DNA of 64,000 bases from Spirochaetia bacterium (GTDB taxonomy: Bacteria > Spirochaetota > Spirochaetia > Treponematales > Treponemataceae), in NCBI GenBank assembly GCA_900769325.1, contig CAAGGF010000077.1, forward strand, positions 49,531 to 113,530. Direction: 5' to 3'. Positions 52,306-59,759 of this stretch are shown in pieces. Under the pieces are notes generated by a model. That model ran no database searches and had not been told where the DNA came from. It saw nothing but the letters and a program-made list of their open reading frames with translations. Numbering within the stretch: the first letter of the stretch is position 1; the number at the start of each line of letters is the position of its first letter. The position numbers and the translations under genes were made by a program.

Positions 52306-53101
52306 TAGAACTTCCGTCATCGTTTGATTTTTTTATAACTTTTACAGAATTTATTCTGTGACCTTCGATATCCTGAACGATAAAATCAAAATCATTCCAG
52401 GACGCTTTTTCAAATTTTACAGGAACTTTCCCGAAAAGGTCAAACACAAAACCTCCGAGAGAATCAAAATCATCATCCGGGAAAGATGCATTTATTGTAT
52501 CGTTTAAATCGTGCAAATTCACCCTTGCATCGCATAAATAAGCATTATTTCCCAAAGATGTTATGTCTTCCCTTTCGTTGTCAAATTCATCCTGAATGTC
52601 GCCGACAATTTCTTCGATTATGTCTTCCATTGTAATGATGCCGGAAACTCCGCCGTATTCGTCGATGGCAATTGCAATGTGAAGATGCTTTCGTTTGAAT
52701 TCGCGCAAAAGAGAGTCAATTCTTTTTGACTCTGGAACAAAATATGGTTTCCTGATGATTTTTTCAACTTCGATTTTTTTGTTTTTGCAAATTGAATAAA
52801 CGATGTCTTTTACATACAAAACGCCTGTAACATTGTCAATTGATTCGCTGTAAACTGGAAACCGGGAATGACCGCTTTCAGAAATTTTTTCAAGAAGCTC
52901 GTCAGTTTCTGTATCAATGCTGATAAAATCTACATCCATTCTGGGAACCATTACTTCTTTTACAGTCGTGTCGTGAAGTTCTTCGATTCCCTGAATCATA
53001 TCTTCTTTTTCTTCGTTAAAAATTTCCTGCTGTTCCAGAGAAATTTCTTCTGAACTTTTTGTTTCTGAAGCCTTTTTTTTATTAAAATTTAAAAAACTCA
53101 T
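52289..53101 (-). CDS. CorC/HlyC-type CBS-domain protein
   Basis: The soluble protein (270 residues from the ATG at 53101, AGGA upstream) has two CBS domains (about 60-180), with VMVPRMDVDFIS and IDEYGGVSGIITMEDIIEEIVG as hallmarks, and a C-terminal CorC/HlyC domain (about 195-265, SLGGFVFDLFGKVP). It lacks the membrane DUF21 part found in longer relatives. Such proteins are linked to magnesium and cobalt efflux and bind adenine nucleotides. The order phoH, pgpH, ybeY, corC is conserved across many bacteria. Function in transport is inferred from the family only. Confidence 0.88.
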   Translation of the reverse strand: MSFLNFNKKKASETKSSEEISLEQQEIFNEEKEDMIQGIEELHDTTVKEVMVPRMDVDFISIDTETDELLEKISESGHSRFPVYSESIDNVTGVLYVKDIVYSICKNKKIEVEKIIRKPYFVPESKRIDSLLREFKRKHLHIAIAIDEYGGVSGIITMEDIIEEIVGDIQDEFDNEREDITSLGNNAYLCDARVNLHDLNDTINASFPDDDFDSLGGFVFDLFGKVPVKFEKASWNDFDFIVQDIEGHRINSVKVIKKSNDDGSSNDKKE

Positions 53102-53118
53102 AAATTTTCCTGCAATTT

Positions 53119-53598
53119 TCAAGAACCAATGATAATAAAATCTTCAAATTCTTTTAATAAATTTTCCTGAATTTTAAGCATTTCACATTCAGGCTCTTTA
53201 TTTTTTTCAATATGTTCTTCTCCGTGGTCATAGCCATTTAAATGAAGAATTCCGTGAATCAAAAGCCGTTTTAGTTCAAGATTTTCTGAAACTTCAAAAT
53301 ATTCAGCGTTTTTTGAAAGCGTTTCAAGGCTTACTACGATATCACCGACATTTTTCCACATTGCACCGTCTTCATATTCAAGATCGTTTTCAAAAGAAAG
53401 AACATCTGTAGCACTGTCAATATTCCGGTATTGCAAATTCAGCGACCTGATAAAATTATCGCTTGAAAACATTACGGAAACTTCTTCATTTGAAAAATTT
53501 AATTTTTCCATAACAGAATTTAAAAAAGGTTCAGCTTTAGAAAACCATTCAGGTTCATTTAAGCCTTCTTCCATCATGACAAAAACACGGTTAGACAT
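53119..53598 (-). CDS. ybeY: Endoribonuclease YbeY (16S rRNA maturation)
   Basis: YbeY is a zinc-dependent endonuclease needed for 16S rRNA 3' maturation and ribosome quality control. The metal-binding motif HGILHLNGYDHGEEH is complete, and the preceding RNIDSATDVLSFE matches the family's 'r..d.pTDVLSFp'. The length of 159 is typical. AGGT lies before the ATG. The gene overlaps pgpH by 8 bases. Confidence 0.96.
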   Translation of the reverse strand: MSNRVFVMMEEGLNEPEWFSKAEPFLNSVMEKLNFSNEEVSVMFSSDNFIRSLNLQYRNIDSATDVLSFENDLEYEDGAMWKNVGDIVVSLETLSKNAEYFEVSENLELKRLLIHGILHLNGYDHGEEHIEKNKEPECEMLKIQENLLKEFEDFIIIGS

Positions 53599-55384
53599 TT
53601 TTCTTTACCTCATCTAAAGTTTTGTCGCCAAGGTATTCGTCAGAATTTTTTGAAACCTTTGTTTTTTTTACAGGAACAGCTTCTTTTTCATCAGTTTTTT
53701 TAGTTTCTGCTTCTGTTTTTACAGCGGAACTCTTTTTTGCATCCGGGTCTTTCTGGTCCGGATATTTTATTCTTGAATGATAATAACCGACCAAAATCTG
53801 AAGGAAAGTTTCTTTTATTTTTGTAATGTCGTGGAAAGTCAGTTCACAATTGTTAAGCTGTTTTTGTTCGATTTTTCCGTTTATCAAAGCCTGAATAAAT
53901 TTTTCAAGCCGTTCTTCCGTAGGATTTTCAAGGGAGCGGCAGGCAGATTCAACAGTGTCTGCAAGCATTACAGTTGCAGCTTCTTTTGTTGCAGGAGGAT
54001 TTCCGTAATATGTAAAATCGTTTATATTTGCATTCGGGTCTTCTTTTTTTGCTTTTTCGTAGAACCATACGATTACACCGTTTCCATGATGCTGTTCGAT
54101 TATATCGATAACCTGTTTTGGAAGATGAAGTTGATGGGCTTTTTCAACACCATGGCGAACATGAGACCTTATTACGGAAACAGAAAGTTTTGGAGCAAGG
54201 TCATCGTGCTTGTTTATTCCGTCGTATTGATTTTCAGTAAAATATTCCGGCTGGTCGATTTTTCCAATATCGTGGTAATATCCTCCGACTCTGGCAATAA
54301 GACTATTTGCTCCGATTTCACGGCAGGCAGTTTCTGCAAGCTGGGCAACCATAAGCGAATGTTGATAAGTTCCAGGAGCAAGCACGAGCATTCTTCGCAA
54401 AAACGGCGTATTCAAATCGCTTAAATCCATAAGGCGGAAAATGCTTGCAGTATTTAAAAGAATTTCTACAGGAGTCAAAAATCCAAGTGCAAGAATTCCA
54501 GACAAAAATCCGTTTAACGCAACGCCTGCAATCACAATTCCTTTTGAAGAAAGAGGAGAAACGCAGATTACGGAAAGTACGACAGCGACCATCACATTTA
54601 TGAACGCAATCAGCACGGAAATAATTACCATATCCATGCGCCGCTCGATTTTTTTTACGATTACAGATGACGCAAAACAAGTTGCAAGAGTGTATAAAAA
54701 CGGAACAAATTCCCAGTCTGAAGCATTGTAAACGCCGAGTGCAAGAATTAAACTGAAAATGGAAGAAGTCAAAGTTCCGTAAAGAATTGAAACAATAAGA
54801 ATGAAAAATATAGCAGGAATTATTATCAAAACCTTAAATTCGTCAGAGAAAAACTGCATTCTATGTGCAAAAGATGTCGCAAGGTAAACTAAAATAAAGC
54901 AGACGACCTGAAAGACAAGTTCACGGATTTGGAATTTCCTTCCGAAAGGAATGTATGTAAAAAGCAGAATCCACATTGTTGCAAGAAGAAAGAGAAAAAG
55001 TTCATTGTTTGCAAAGAGCCTTAAATCGATGTAGTCTTTCGACTGAGAAAGTTTCTGGAGTTTCTTAAAATTTTCTTCTTCGATTTTAAAACCTTTCCTG
55101 ATGATTTTTTCGCCTTCTTCAATCTGAACATTTAATTCAAGGTCAAGCGGAAAACTTTTTGGGGAAATTATAGTCCTGTCAGAAATCATTCCGACTTCAA
55201 AATCCCTTATGTCAAAAGTTGAAACAGTTTTACTCGTTGCTACGCTGAAAAAATTTATTACAGAAATTACGATAAAACCTGTGATGGCTAAAATAATTTC
55301 ACCGCGGTTTCTTTTTAACCACTGAACAAAACTAGCGGAATTCTGAAATTTTTCTTTTTTCTTATTCATCTGAGTCTCTTTCAT
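53591..55384 (-). CDS. 7TM-HD (PgpH/YqfF-type) phosphodiesterase
   Basis: This 597-residue membrane protein has an extracytoplasmic N-terminal part after one helix (about 29-48), a seven-helix core (about 125-320), and a cytoplasmic HD domain with YYHDIGKIDQPEYF, SHVRHGVEKA, IEQHHGNG and ADTVESA ligands. PgpH of Listeria hydrolyses the second messenger c-di-AMP. The same activity is likely but not proved here. The N-terminal 7TMR-HDED region is shorter than in firmicutes. A basic, Lys-rich tail ends the protein. The start overlaps phoH by 23 bases; an ATG five codons later is also possible. Confidence 0.9.
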   Translation of the reverse strand: MKETQMNKKKEKFQNSASFVQWLKRNRGEIILAITGFIVISVINFFSVATSKTVSTFDIRDFEVGMISDRTIISPKSFPLDLELNVQIEEGEKIIRKGFKIEEENFKKLQKLSQSKDYIDLRLFANNELFLFLLATMWILLFTYIPFGRKFQIRELVFQVVCFILVYLATSFAHRMQFFSDEFKVLIIIPAIFFILIVSILYGTLTSSIFSLILALGVYNASDWEFVPFLYTLATCFASSVIVKKIERRMDMVIISVLIAFINVMVAVVLSVICVSPLSSKGIVIAGVALNGFLSGILALGFLTPVEILLNTASIFRLMDLSDLNTPFLRRMLVLAPGTYQHSLMVAQLAETACREIGANSLIARVGGYYHDIGKIDQPEYFTENQYDGINKHDDLAPKLSVSVIRSHVRHGVEKAHQLHLPKQVIDIIEQHHGNGVIVWFYEKAKKEDPNANINDFTYYGNPPATKEAATVMLADTVESACRSLENPTEERLEKFIQALINGKIEQKQLNNCELTFHDITKIKETFLQILVGYYHSRIKYPDQKDPDAKKSSAVKTEAETKKTDEKEAVPVKKTKVSKNSDEYLGDKTLDEVKKNV

Positions 55385-56300
55385 AAGCTTTTACGATTTT
55401 TTTTACTAACGGATTTCTAACGACATCTTCACAAGTTAATTTTATGATTCCGATTTCTTCTATGCCTGATAAAATTTTTACAGCCTTTACTAAGCCGCAA
55501 GAATTTTTTTTAGGCAAGTCAATCTGAGTCGTATCTCCGGTAATAAAAACTTTTGCTCCTTCACCCATTCTTGTTAAAAACATTTTCATCTGTTCGTTAG
55601 TTGTATTTTGTGCTTCATCTAAAATGATAACGCTGTTATTTAAAGTCCGGCCCCTCATATACGCAAGCGGCGAAACCTGAATAATTTCAGATTCTACAAG
55701 ACGCTTTACAGTTTCACGCGGAAGAATGCTTTCCATGGAATCATAAAAAGGCCTTAAATACGGACTGATTTTTTGTTCCATGTCTCCCGGAAGAAAACCA
55801 AGGCTCTCACCTGCTTCAACGACCGGACGGGTAATTACAAGCCGTGAAAATTTATGAGAAAGAATAAGCCTTAAACTTTCTGCAACTGCAAGAAAAGTTT
55901 TTCCGCTCCCGGCAGAACCTGTACACAAAACCATATCTTTTTTGCGTAAAAGTTCGATATATTCAGCCTGGTTCTGCGTGTGTGGATATATTTTTTTTAT
56001 TCCGCCCGGAACTAGAATAGAACAGTCTTCGATATGTGCTTTTTTTTCTATATTGAGAACTGATGTTATTATATCATCTGAATTTTTTTCACCATCTGAA
56101 ATTTCATCAATCATTCTATCTATGATGAATTTAAAATTTTCCCGCACAGAAGCGTCTTCAGTTTCAATGGAAATTTCGTTTCCTATTGTAAAAACAGGAA
56201 CTCCAAGATGGTCTTCGATGAGTTTTAAATTTCTGTCGTTTGTTCCGCAGACAAGAGAAAGAATTTCCTGACCTGGAAGCACAATTGTATATTCGTTCAC
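55362..56300 (-). CDS. PhoH-family ATPase
   Basis: PhoH-like proteins are ATPases with a helicase-type core, often encoded beside ybeY and implicated in RNA metabolism. Walker A GSAGSGKTFLAV and Walker B SVIILDEAQNTT are intact, with FLPGDMEQKISPYLRP and FITGDTTQIDLP in between and after. I choose the GTG at 56300: the family N-terminus begins at this point, and a TTG-starting extension to 56339 would run through the promoter. No Shine-Dalgarno site is visible; the -10 ends 10 bases before the GTG. It heads the operon through pgpH, ybeY, corC and the TPR gene. Confidence 0.9.
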   Translation of the reverse strand: MNEYTIVLPGQEILSLVCGTNDRNLKLIEDHLGVPVFTIGNEISIETEDASVRENFKFIIDRMIDEISDGEKNSDDIITSVLNIEKKAHIEDCSILVPGGIKKIYPHTQNQAEYIELLRKKDMVLCTGSAGSGKTFLAVAESLRLILSHKFSRLVITRPVVEAGESLGFLPGDMEQKISPYLRPFYDSMESILPRETVKRLVESEIIQVSPLAYMRGRTLNNSVIILDEAQNTTNEQMKMFLTRMGEGAKVFITGDTTQIDLPKKNSCGLVKAVKILSGIEEIGIIKLTCEDVVRNPLVKKIVKAYERDSDE

Positions 56301-56310
56301 GTACTTTAAT

Positions 56311-56339
56311 ATTCTAAATAAACAATAATTCAAGGTCAA
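56311..56339 (-). promoter_or_regulatory. Promoter of the phoH operon
   Basis: TTGACC (56334-56339) and TAGAAT (56311-56316) on the minus strand are 17 bases apart. The predicted start of transcription is 3 to 5 bases before the GTG, so the leader is minimal. Confidence 0.8.
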
Positions 56340-56353
56340 GTCAACTTGTTGAA

Positions 56354-56385
56354 TTTGTAAAGCAAGATAACCTTAAATTTACAAA
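56354..56385. repeat. Inverted repeat between lptD and the phoH promoter
   Basis: TTTGTAAA (56354-56361) and TTTACAAA (56378-56385) are perfect inverted arms around a 16-base loop. No T-run follows, so it is not a standard terminator. It lies upstream of the phoH -35 and downstream of lptD, and could be an operator or a weak transcription stop. Confidence 0.35.
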
Positions 56386-56390
56386 GCGTT

Positions 56391-59300
56391 TTATTTTAAC
56401 TGCCATGTTCCGTAATCGTCTACGATTTCAGTTTTAAAGCTTCCCATTGGCCGCCAGCTGATTGAAATCGTCATGTAAGGATTAAAATCGTAGTATTGAT
56501 GTCCGTTTTCAGTTTTAATTCGCGGTTCAAATTTAAATGAAGTTTTAAAATCCCAGTCGTGAAGTTCGTGCGTAATGTCGAATTTCAAACTCTTCAATTT
56601 AAATCCGCTTGACTTTCTTAAAGTCTCATCATCAAACCTGAAAGAATTTATGAGGTCTAAGAAAATATTTTTTTCTCCCGGAATATCGATTTCTCGTGAA
56701 AAATATCTGTAAATAACCTGATTTTTTGAAGTTGCAGAGAAAGAAAGATTTAAAAATTCGTTTATTTTCAAAGTAATCGACGGAGAAAATGTAAAATAAC
56801 TGTTTGTAGGCCTTAATAAATCTGCAACGATACTCGTATTTACGCCAAGAGAAAGCGAAATTCTGTTTTTCCACGCATATAAAGTTACAGAAGAAGGTGC
56901 ATAAGCAAAGGAAAACGAATATGGAAGGAATTCTTTTTCAGTTTTACTTATCCAGCCGGAATCATTGTCAAAATCATAACCGTTTGTATAACTCATCGTG
57001 TAAGCAGCCTGAAGGCTCTGCCAGCTTAACGCAATTTTTAAAGAATCGTGATGGTCTTCGTCAAGATTGTAATTGTAACTTTCAGAAAGCTTTAAAGTAT
57101 TGTTCAAAATTGAAAAAGTCAGGTTCTGTTTGAAAGGCTGTTTTACCCATGTATCATCCGTAGTGCTTTTTCGTTTTATTCCCGCTTCAAACTGGCATGT
57201 TGTATATGGGAAAGTGAATTTCAGCGTTCCGTAATAATTTTCAACCTGAGGTTTTAAGGTTGTAGTCAGCGTAAGGCTCTGCGAAAATTTATTGTCCATC
57301 TGATTGAATGCAAGCGTAAAATCCAAGGAATTTGTCGTAATCGAATCCGGGTCGCTCCAGTCTGTCGTAAGGTATTCCCACTGAGGATTTTCTGCATCCC
57401 CTATAAAATTTGTCCTGACCATTTTTATGACATTCCGGTAAGTAATTCCGATGTCTTTAATTGAGTCAATATAATAAAAAGGTTTAAAAGAAACTGAATT
57501 TGTTGTAGTCAAATCTTTTTTAGTTGCCGCATAATCGGTTTTATTTAAAGAGTCGATTTCACTTTTTGTATAGCCGATTTTTGATTCTGTTGTGTCAGTA
57601 GAAATATACGGGTGAGCCTGCCAGACCGGGCTGAATGTAAAATTATTTGAAAGAGAAAGAAAACTTCCGCCGTAAGAAAAACCGTTGTCAAGCGAAACCG
57701 GAACTTTTACAGTATAACTTGAAGAGCGAATCTGATCCCAATGAAAGTCCTCTGGAGATGAAAGATTTGCCGTAGAATATGCAAGCTGTGAGGTAAACGC
57801 AGGTTTTATTGAATATCTTGAAGAAAAAGTTACATCGCTGAATGTTTTTACAGAATTTGAAGGAACTGATAAAGACGGAAGTGCATCTTTTGAAATCAAA
57901 TCGCTTTCTTCTGATTCTTCTTTTAAAAGTTCATTTTCTGCAACTGCATTTTCATTTTTTTGAGATGAATTACTTACGTTTTCAGACTCTAAGGAAGAAT
58001 CTTTTTTTTCTTCCAGTTTTTTTGCATCTTCTTTCTGCTTTTCAGATTTTAAATCGTCAGGAACAATAAGTGCAGGTGAAAAAGAAGGTACGGCTGAAGC
58101 TTTGTTAGATGAGTTTTGAAGCGGCCATGAAAAAAGAGTTCCTGAAACCGTTGCAGAAATATTTACAGGCGTTATCTGCGACGGATAATAAAATTTTCTA
58201 TTTGGGGAATAAGTTTTCCATGCACTGACATCTTGAGTTTGAATTTCTTCTGTGTCAAGAGTCTGCGTTGTATAAGAAGAAAAAGCAACTGAAGAATTAA
58301 ATGAAAGAGATGCCGAATTTAAATACGGTTTTATGACTTGCGGAAGCGGAATTGTATATGAACCTGAAAGTGCCCAGTTAAAAGAAGAAACTTCGTTTAC
58401 AGTTCGTTCTTCAGTGCTCTGGTCAACAGAAGATGTTAAAAAGCCGATCCAGTCCATCGTTTCGTTTCTAGTTGAAAAATCGTCATTAAAATACGGGTCT
58501 GAATAAAGAGGTACATTCAAATTTAATGAAAACGGCTTTGTCATTGAAAGTTTTAAAGAAATTCCGTATCTGAAAGGAAGTTTTATTCCCAAAAGATTTG
58601 ATTTATCGTAATATTTTACACCCGAGGGACTGAACGGAGAATACTTTGCACCGTTTCTGAAAACTGTATCAGTAAAACCGACTCTTGTTGAAAACTCAAC
58701 ACTTGAAAAAACAGCTTTCGGTTTAAAAACTCCTTCAAGACCTACCATCCAGCCTAAATTTGAATAATAATCGCCTAAAAGCTTTAGATAATCAGTTGTA
58801 TTTCCTGAATAATTTGTATCAAGATTATGGAGAACAAGTCCTTCAAGTTTCTGTTCCTTTAATGTTGACGGACGAATAAAATTGAAAAGTGCTTTAAGTT
58901 TTTCTGTTCCTTCTCCGTCAGAAGAAGATGAATTTGAAGATGTGTCGAGAGGTTTTCTTCCATAAAGATAAGTCGTAGTCTGAATGAAATATCCTTGTCT
59001 CTGATCAATTCCAAAAACAGGATTAAAAATCAGTTCGTCTTTAGGATAATAAAAAGCAGGAAGATAAATTACGGGAACAGGTCCGACAAAAAGAAGTGCA
59101 TTAAAAAACGAAAATTCTCCGCCGGGAAGAAGCCAGATTTTTGATGCCTTGATTTTCCAGTGAGGATTTATATCGTTACAAAATGTTAATACACCGTCTT
59201 TAAATGCAATTGTATTAGACTGAGACCTTCCGAAAATATCGCTTGCAACTATCAAAGTTGAACCGCTTGGAAGGTTAATGGCATCAGACTGAGTTTGAAC

Positions 59301-59681
59301 TACCCTGCCGTCATCGAAAACGCCTTCAAGAGTTGAGGCATTGAACATAAGGGAAGATGCCGTAACGGACTGCGAGCCTGAAGTCGAAGTCGTCTGCTCA
59401 AGATGAACTGAACCTTCTGCGTAAAGCATGTCGCTTGTTCTGTCGAATTTTATTGATTCAGCGGAAATTACATTTTTATTTGAACCTTTTTCAACTGTAA
59501 GTTTTACATTCCCGGAAAGAATTATACAGTCGTTTCCAGTATCTTTATCTTTTTCATAGCGTGTTGAATTTGCATTGTCAATTGTAATTACAGTCCTGTT
59601 ATTCTCCTGTGAAAAAATAAACCCGGAAGAAAAAAACATGAGAAAAAAAAGAATGCATTTTGTTTTATACAGAAACTTCAT
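56391..59681 (-). CDS. LptD/OstA-like outer membrane beta-barrel protein
   Basis: The protein (1096 residues from the ATG at 59681) has a signal peptide ending FSSGFIFSQ, then a beta-jellyroll OstA domain (about 25-170, opening VITIDNANSTRYEKD and containing ISAESIKFDRTSD), followed by a long beta-rich part that ends in a C-terminal barrel with aromatic strand ends. LptD inserts LPS in Gram-negatives. Treponemes make no classic LPS, so a related glycolipid is the likely cargo. A Ser/Glu/Lys-rich insert sits near 560-620. In T. pallidum the LptD homologue is also next to uvrA. Family assignment is good, cargo unknown. Confidence 0.87.
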   Translation of the reverse strand: MKFLYKTKCILFFLMFFSSGFIFSQENNRTVITIDNANSTRYEKDKDTGNDCIILSGNVKLTVEKGSNKNVISAESIKFDRTSDMLYAEGSVHLEQTTSTSGSQSVTASSLMFNASTLEGVFDDGRVVQTQSDAINLPSGSTLIVASDIFGRSQSNTIAFKDGVLTFCNDINPHWKIKASKIWLLPGGEFSFFNALLFVGPVPVIYLPAFYYPKDELIFNPVFGIDQRQGYFIQTTTYLYGRKPLDTSSNSSSSDGEGTEKLKALFNFIRPSTLKEQKLEGLVLHNLDTNYSGNTTDYLKLLGDYYSNLGWMVGLEGVFKPKAVFSSVEFSTRVGFTDTVFRNGAKYSPFSPSGVKYYDKSNLLGIKLPFRYGISLKLSMTKPFSLNLNVPLYSDPYFNDDFSTRNETMDWIGFLTSSVDQSTEERTVNEVSSFNWALSGSYTIPLPQVIKPYLNSASLSFNSSVAFSSYTTQTLDTEEIQTQDVSAWKTYSPNRKFYYPSQITPVNISATVSGTLFSWPLQNSSNKASAVPSFSPALIVPDDLKSEKQKEDAKKLEEKKDSSLESENVSNSSQKNENAVAENELLKEESEESDLISKDALPSLSVPSNSVKTFSDVTFSSRYSIKPAFTSQLAYSTANLSSPEDFHWDQIRSSSYTVKVPVSLDNGFSYGGSFLSLSNNFTFSPVWQAHPYISTDTTESKIGYTKSEIDSLNKTDYAATKKDLTTTNSVSFKPFYYIDSIKDIGITYRNVIKMVRTNFIGDAENPQWEYLTTDWSDPDSITTNSLDFTLAFNQMDNKFSQSLTLTTTLKPQVENYYGTLKFTFPYTTCQFEAGIKRKSTTDDTWVKQPFKQNLTFSILNNTLKLSESYNYNLDEDHHDSLKIALSWQSLQAAYTMSYTNGYDFDNDSGWISKTEKEFLPYSFSFAYAPSSVTLYAWKNRISLSLGVNTSIVADLLRPTNSYFTFSPSITLKINEFLNLSFSATSKNQVIYRYFSREIDIPGEKNIFLDLINSFRFDDETLRKSSGFKLKSLKFDITHELHDWDFKTSFKFEPRIKTENGHQYYDFNPYMTISISWRPMGSFKTEIVDDYGTWQLK

Positions 59682-59694
59682 TAAAATGACTTTG

Positions 59695-59723
59695 ATTTTA
59701 TCACAAATATTTTTTTTTGTCAT
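59695..59723 (-). promoter_or_regulatory. Candidate promoter of the lptD-like gene
   Basis: ATGACA (59718-59723) and TAAAAT (59695-59700) on the minus strand are 17 bases apart, with 13 bases between the -10 and the ATG at 59681. That gives a leader of about 6 bases and no Shine-Dalgarno site. The upstream in-frame ATG at 59723 is part of this -35. Confidence 0.6.
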
Positions 59724-59759
59724 TCAAGGCTTTAACGGTAAACTCACGATAAAGGATTT

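Noticed and set aside
53777..54424. A 215-codon open frame on the plus strand
   Set aside because: It lies wholly antisense to the pgpH-like gene, has no family resemblance and no ribosome-binding site. It is a by-product of the other strand's codon use.
56354..56385. Rho-independent terminator for lptD
   Set aside because: The inverted repeat has a long loop and no T-run on the minus strand, so it does not meet the usual form.
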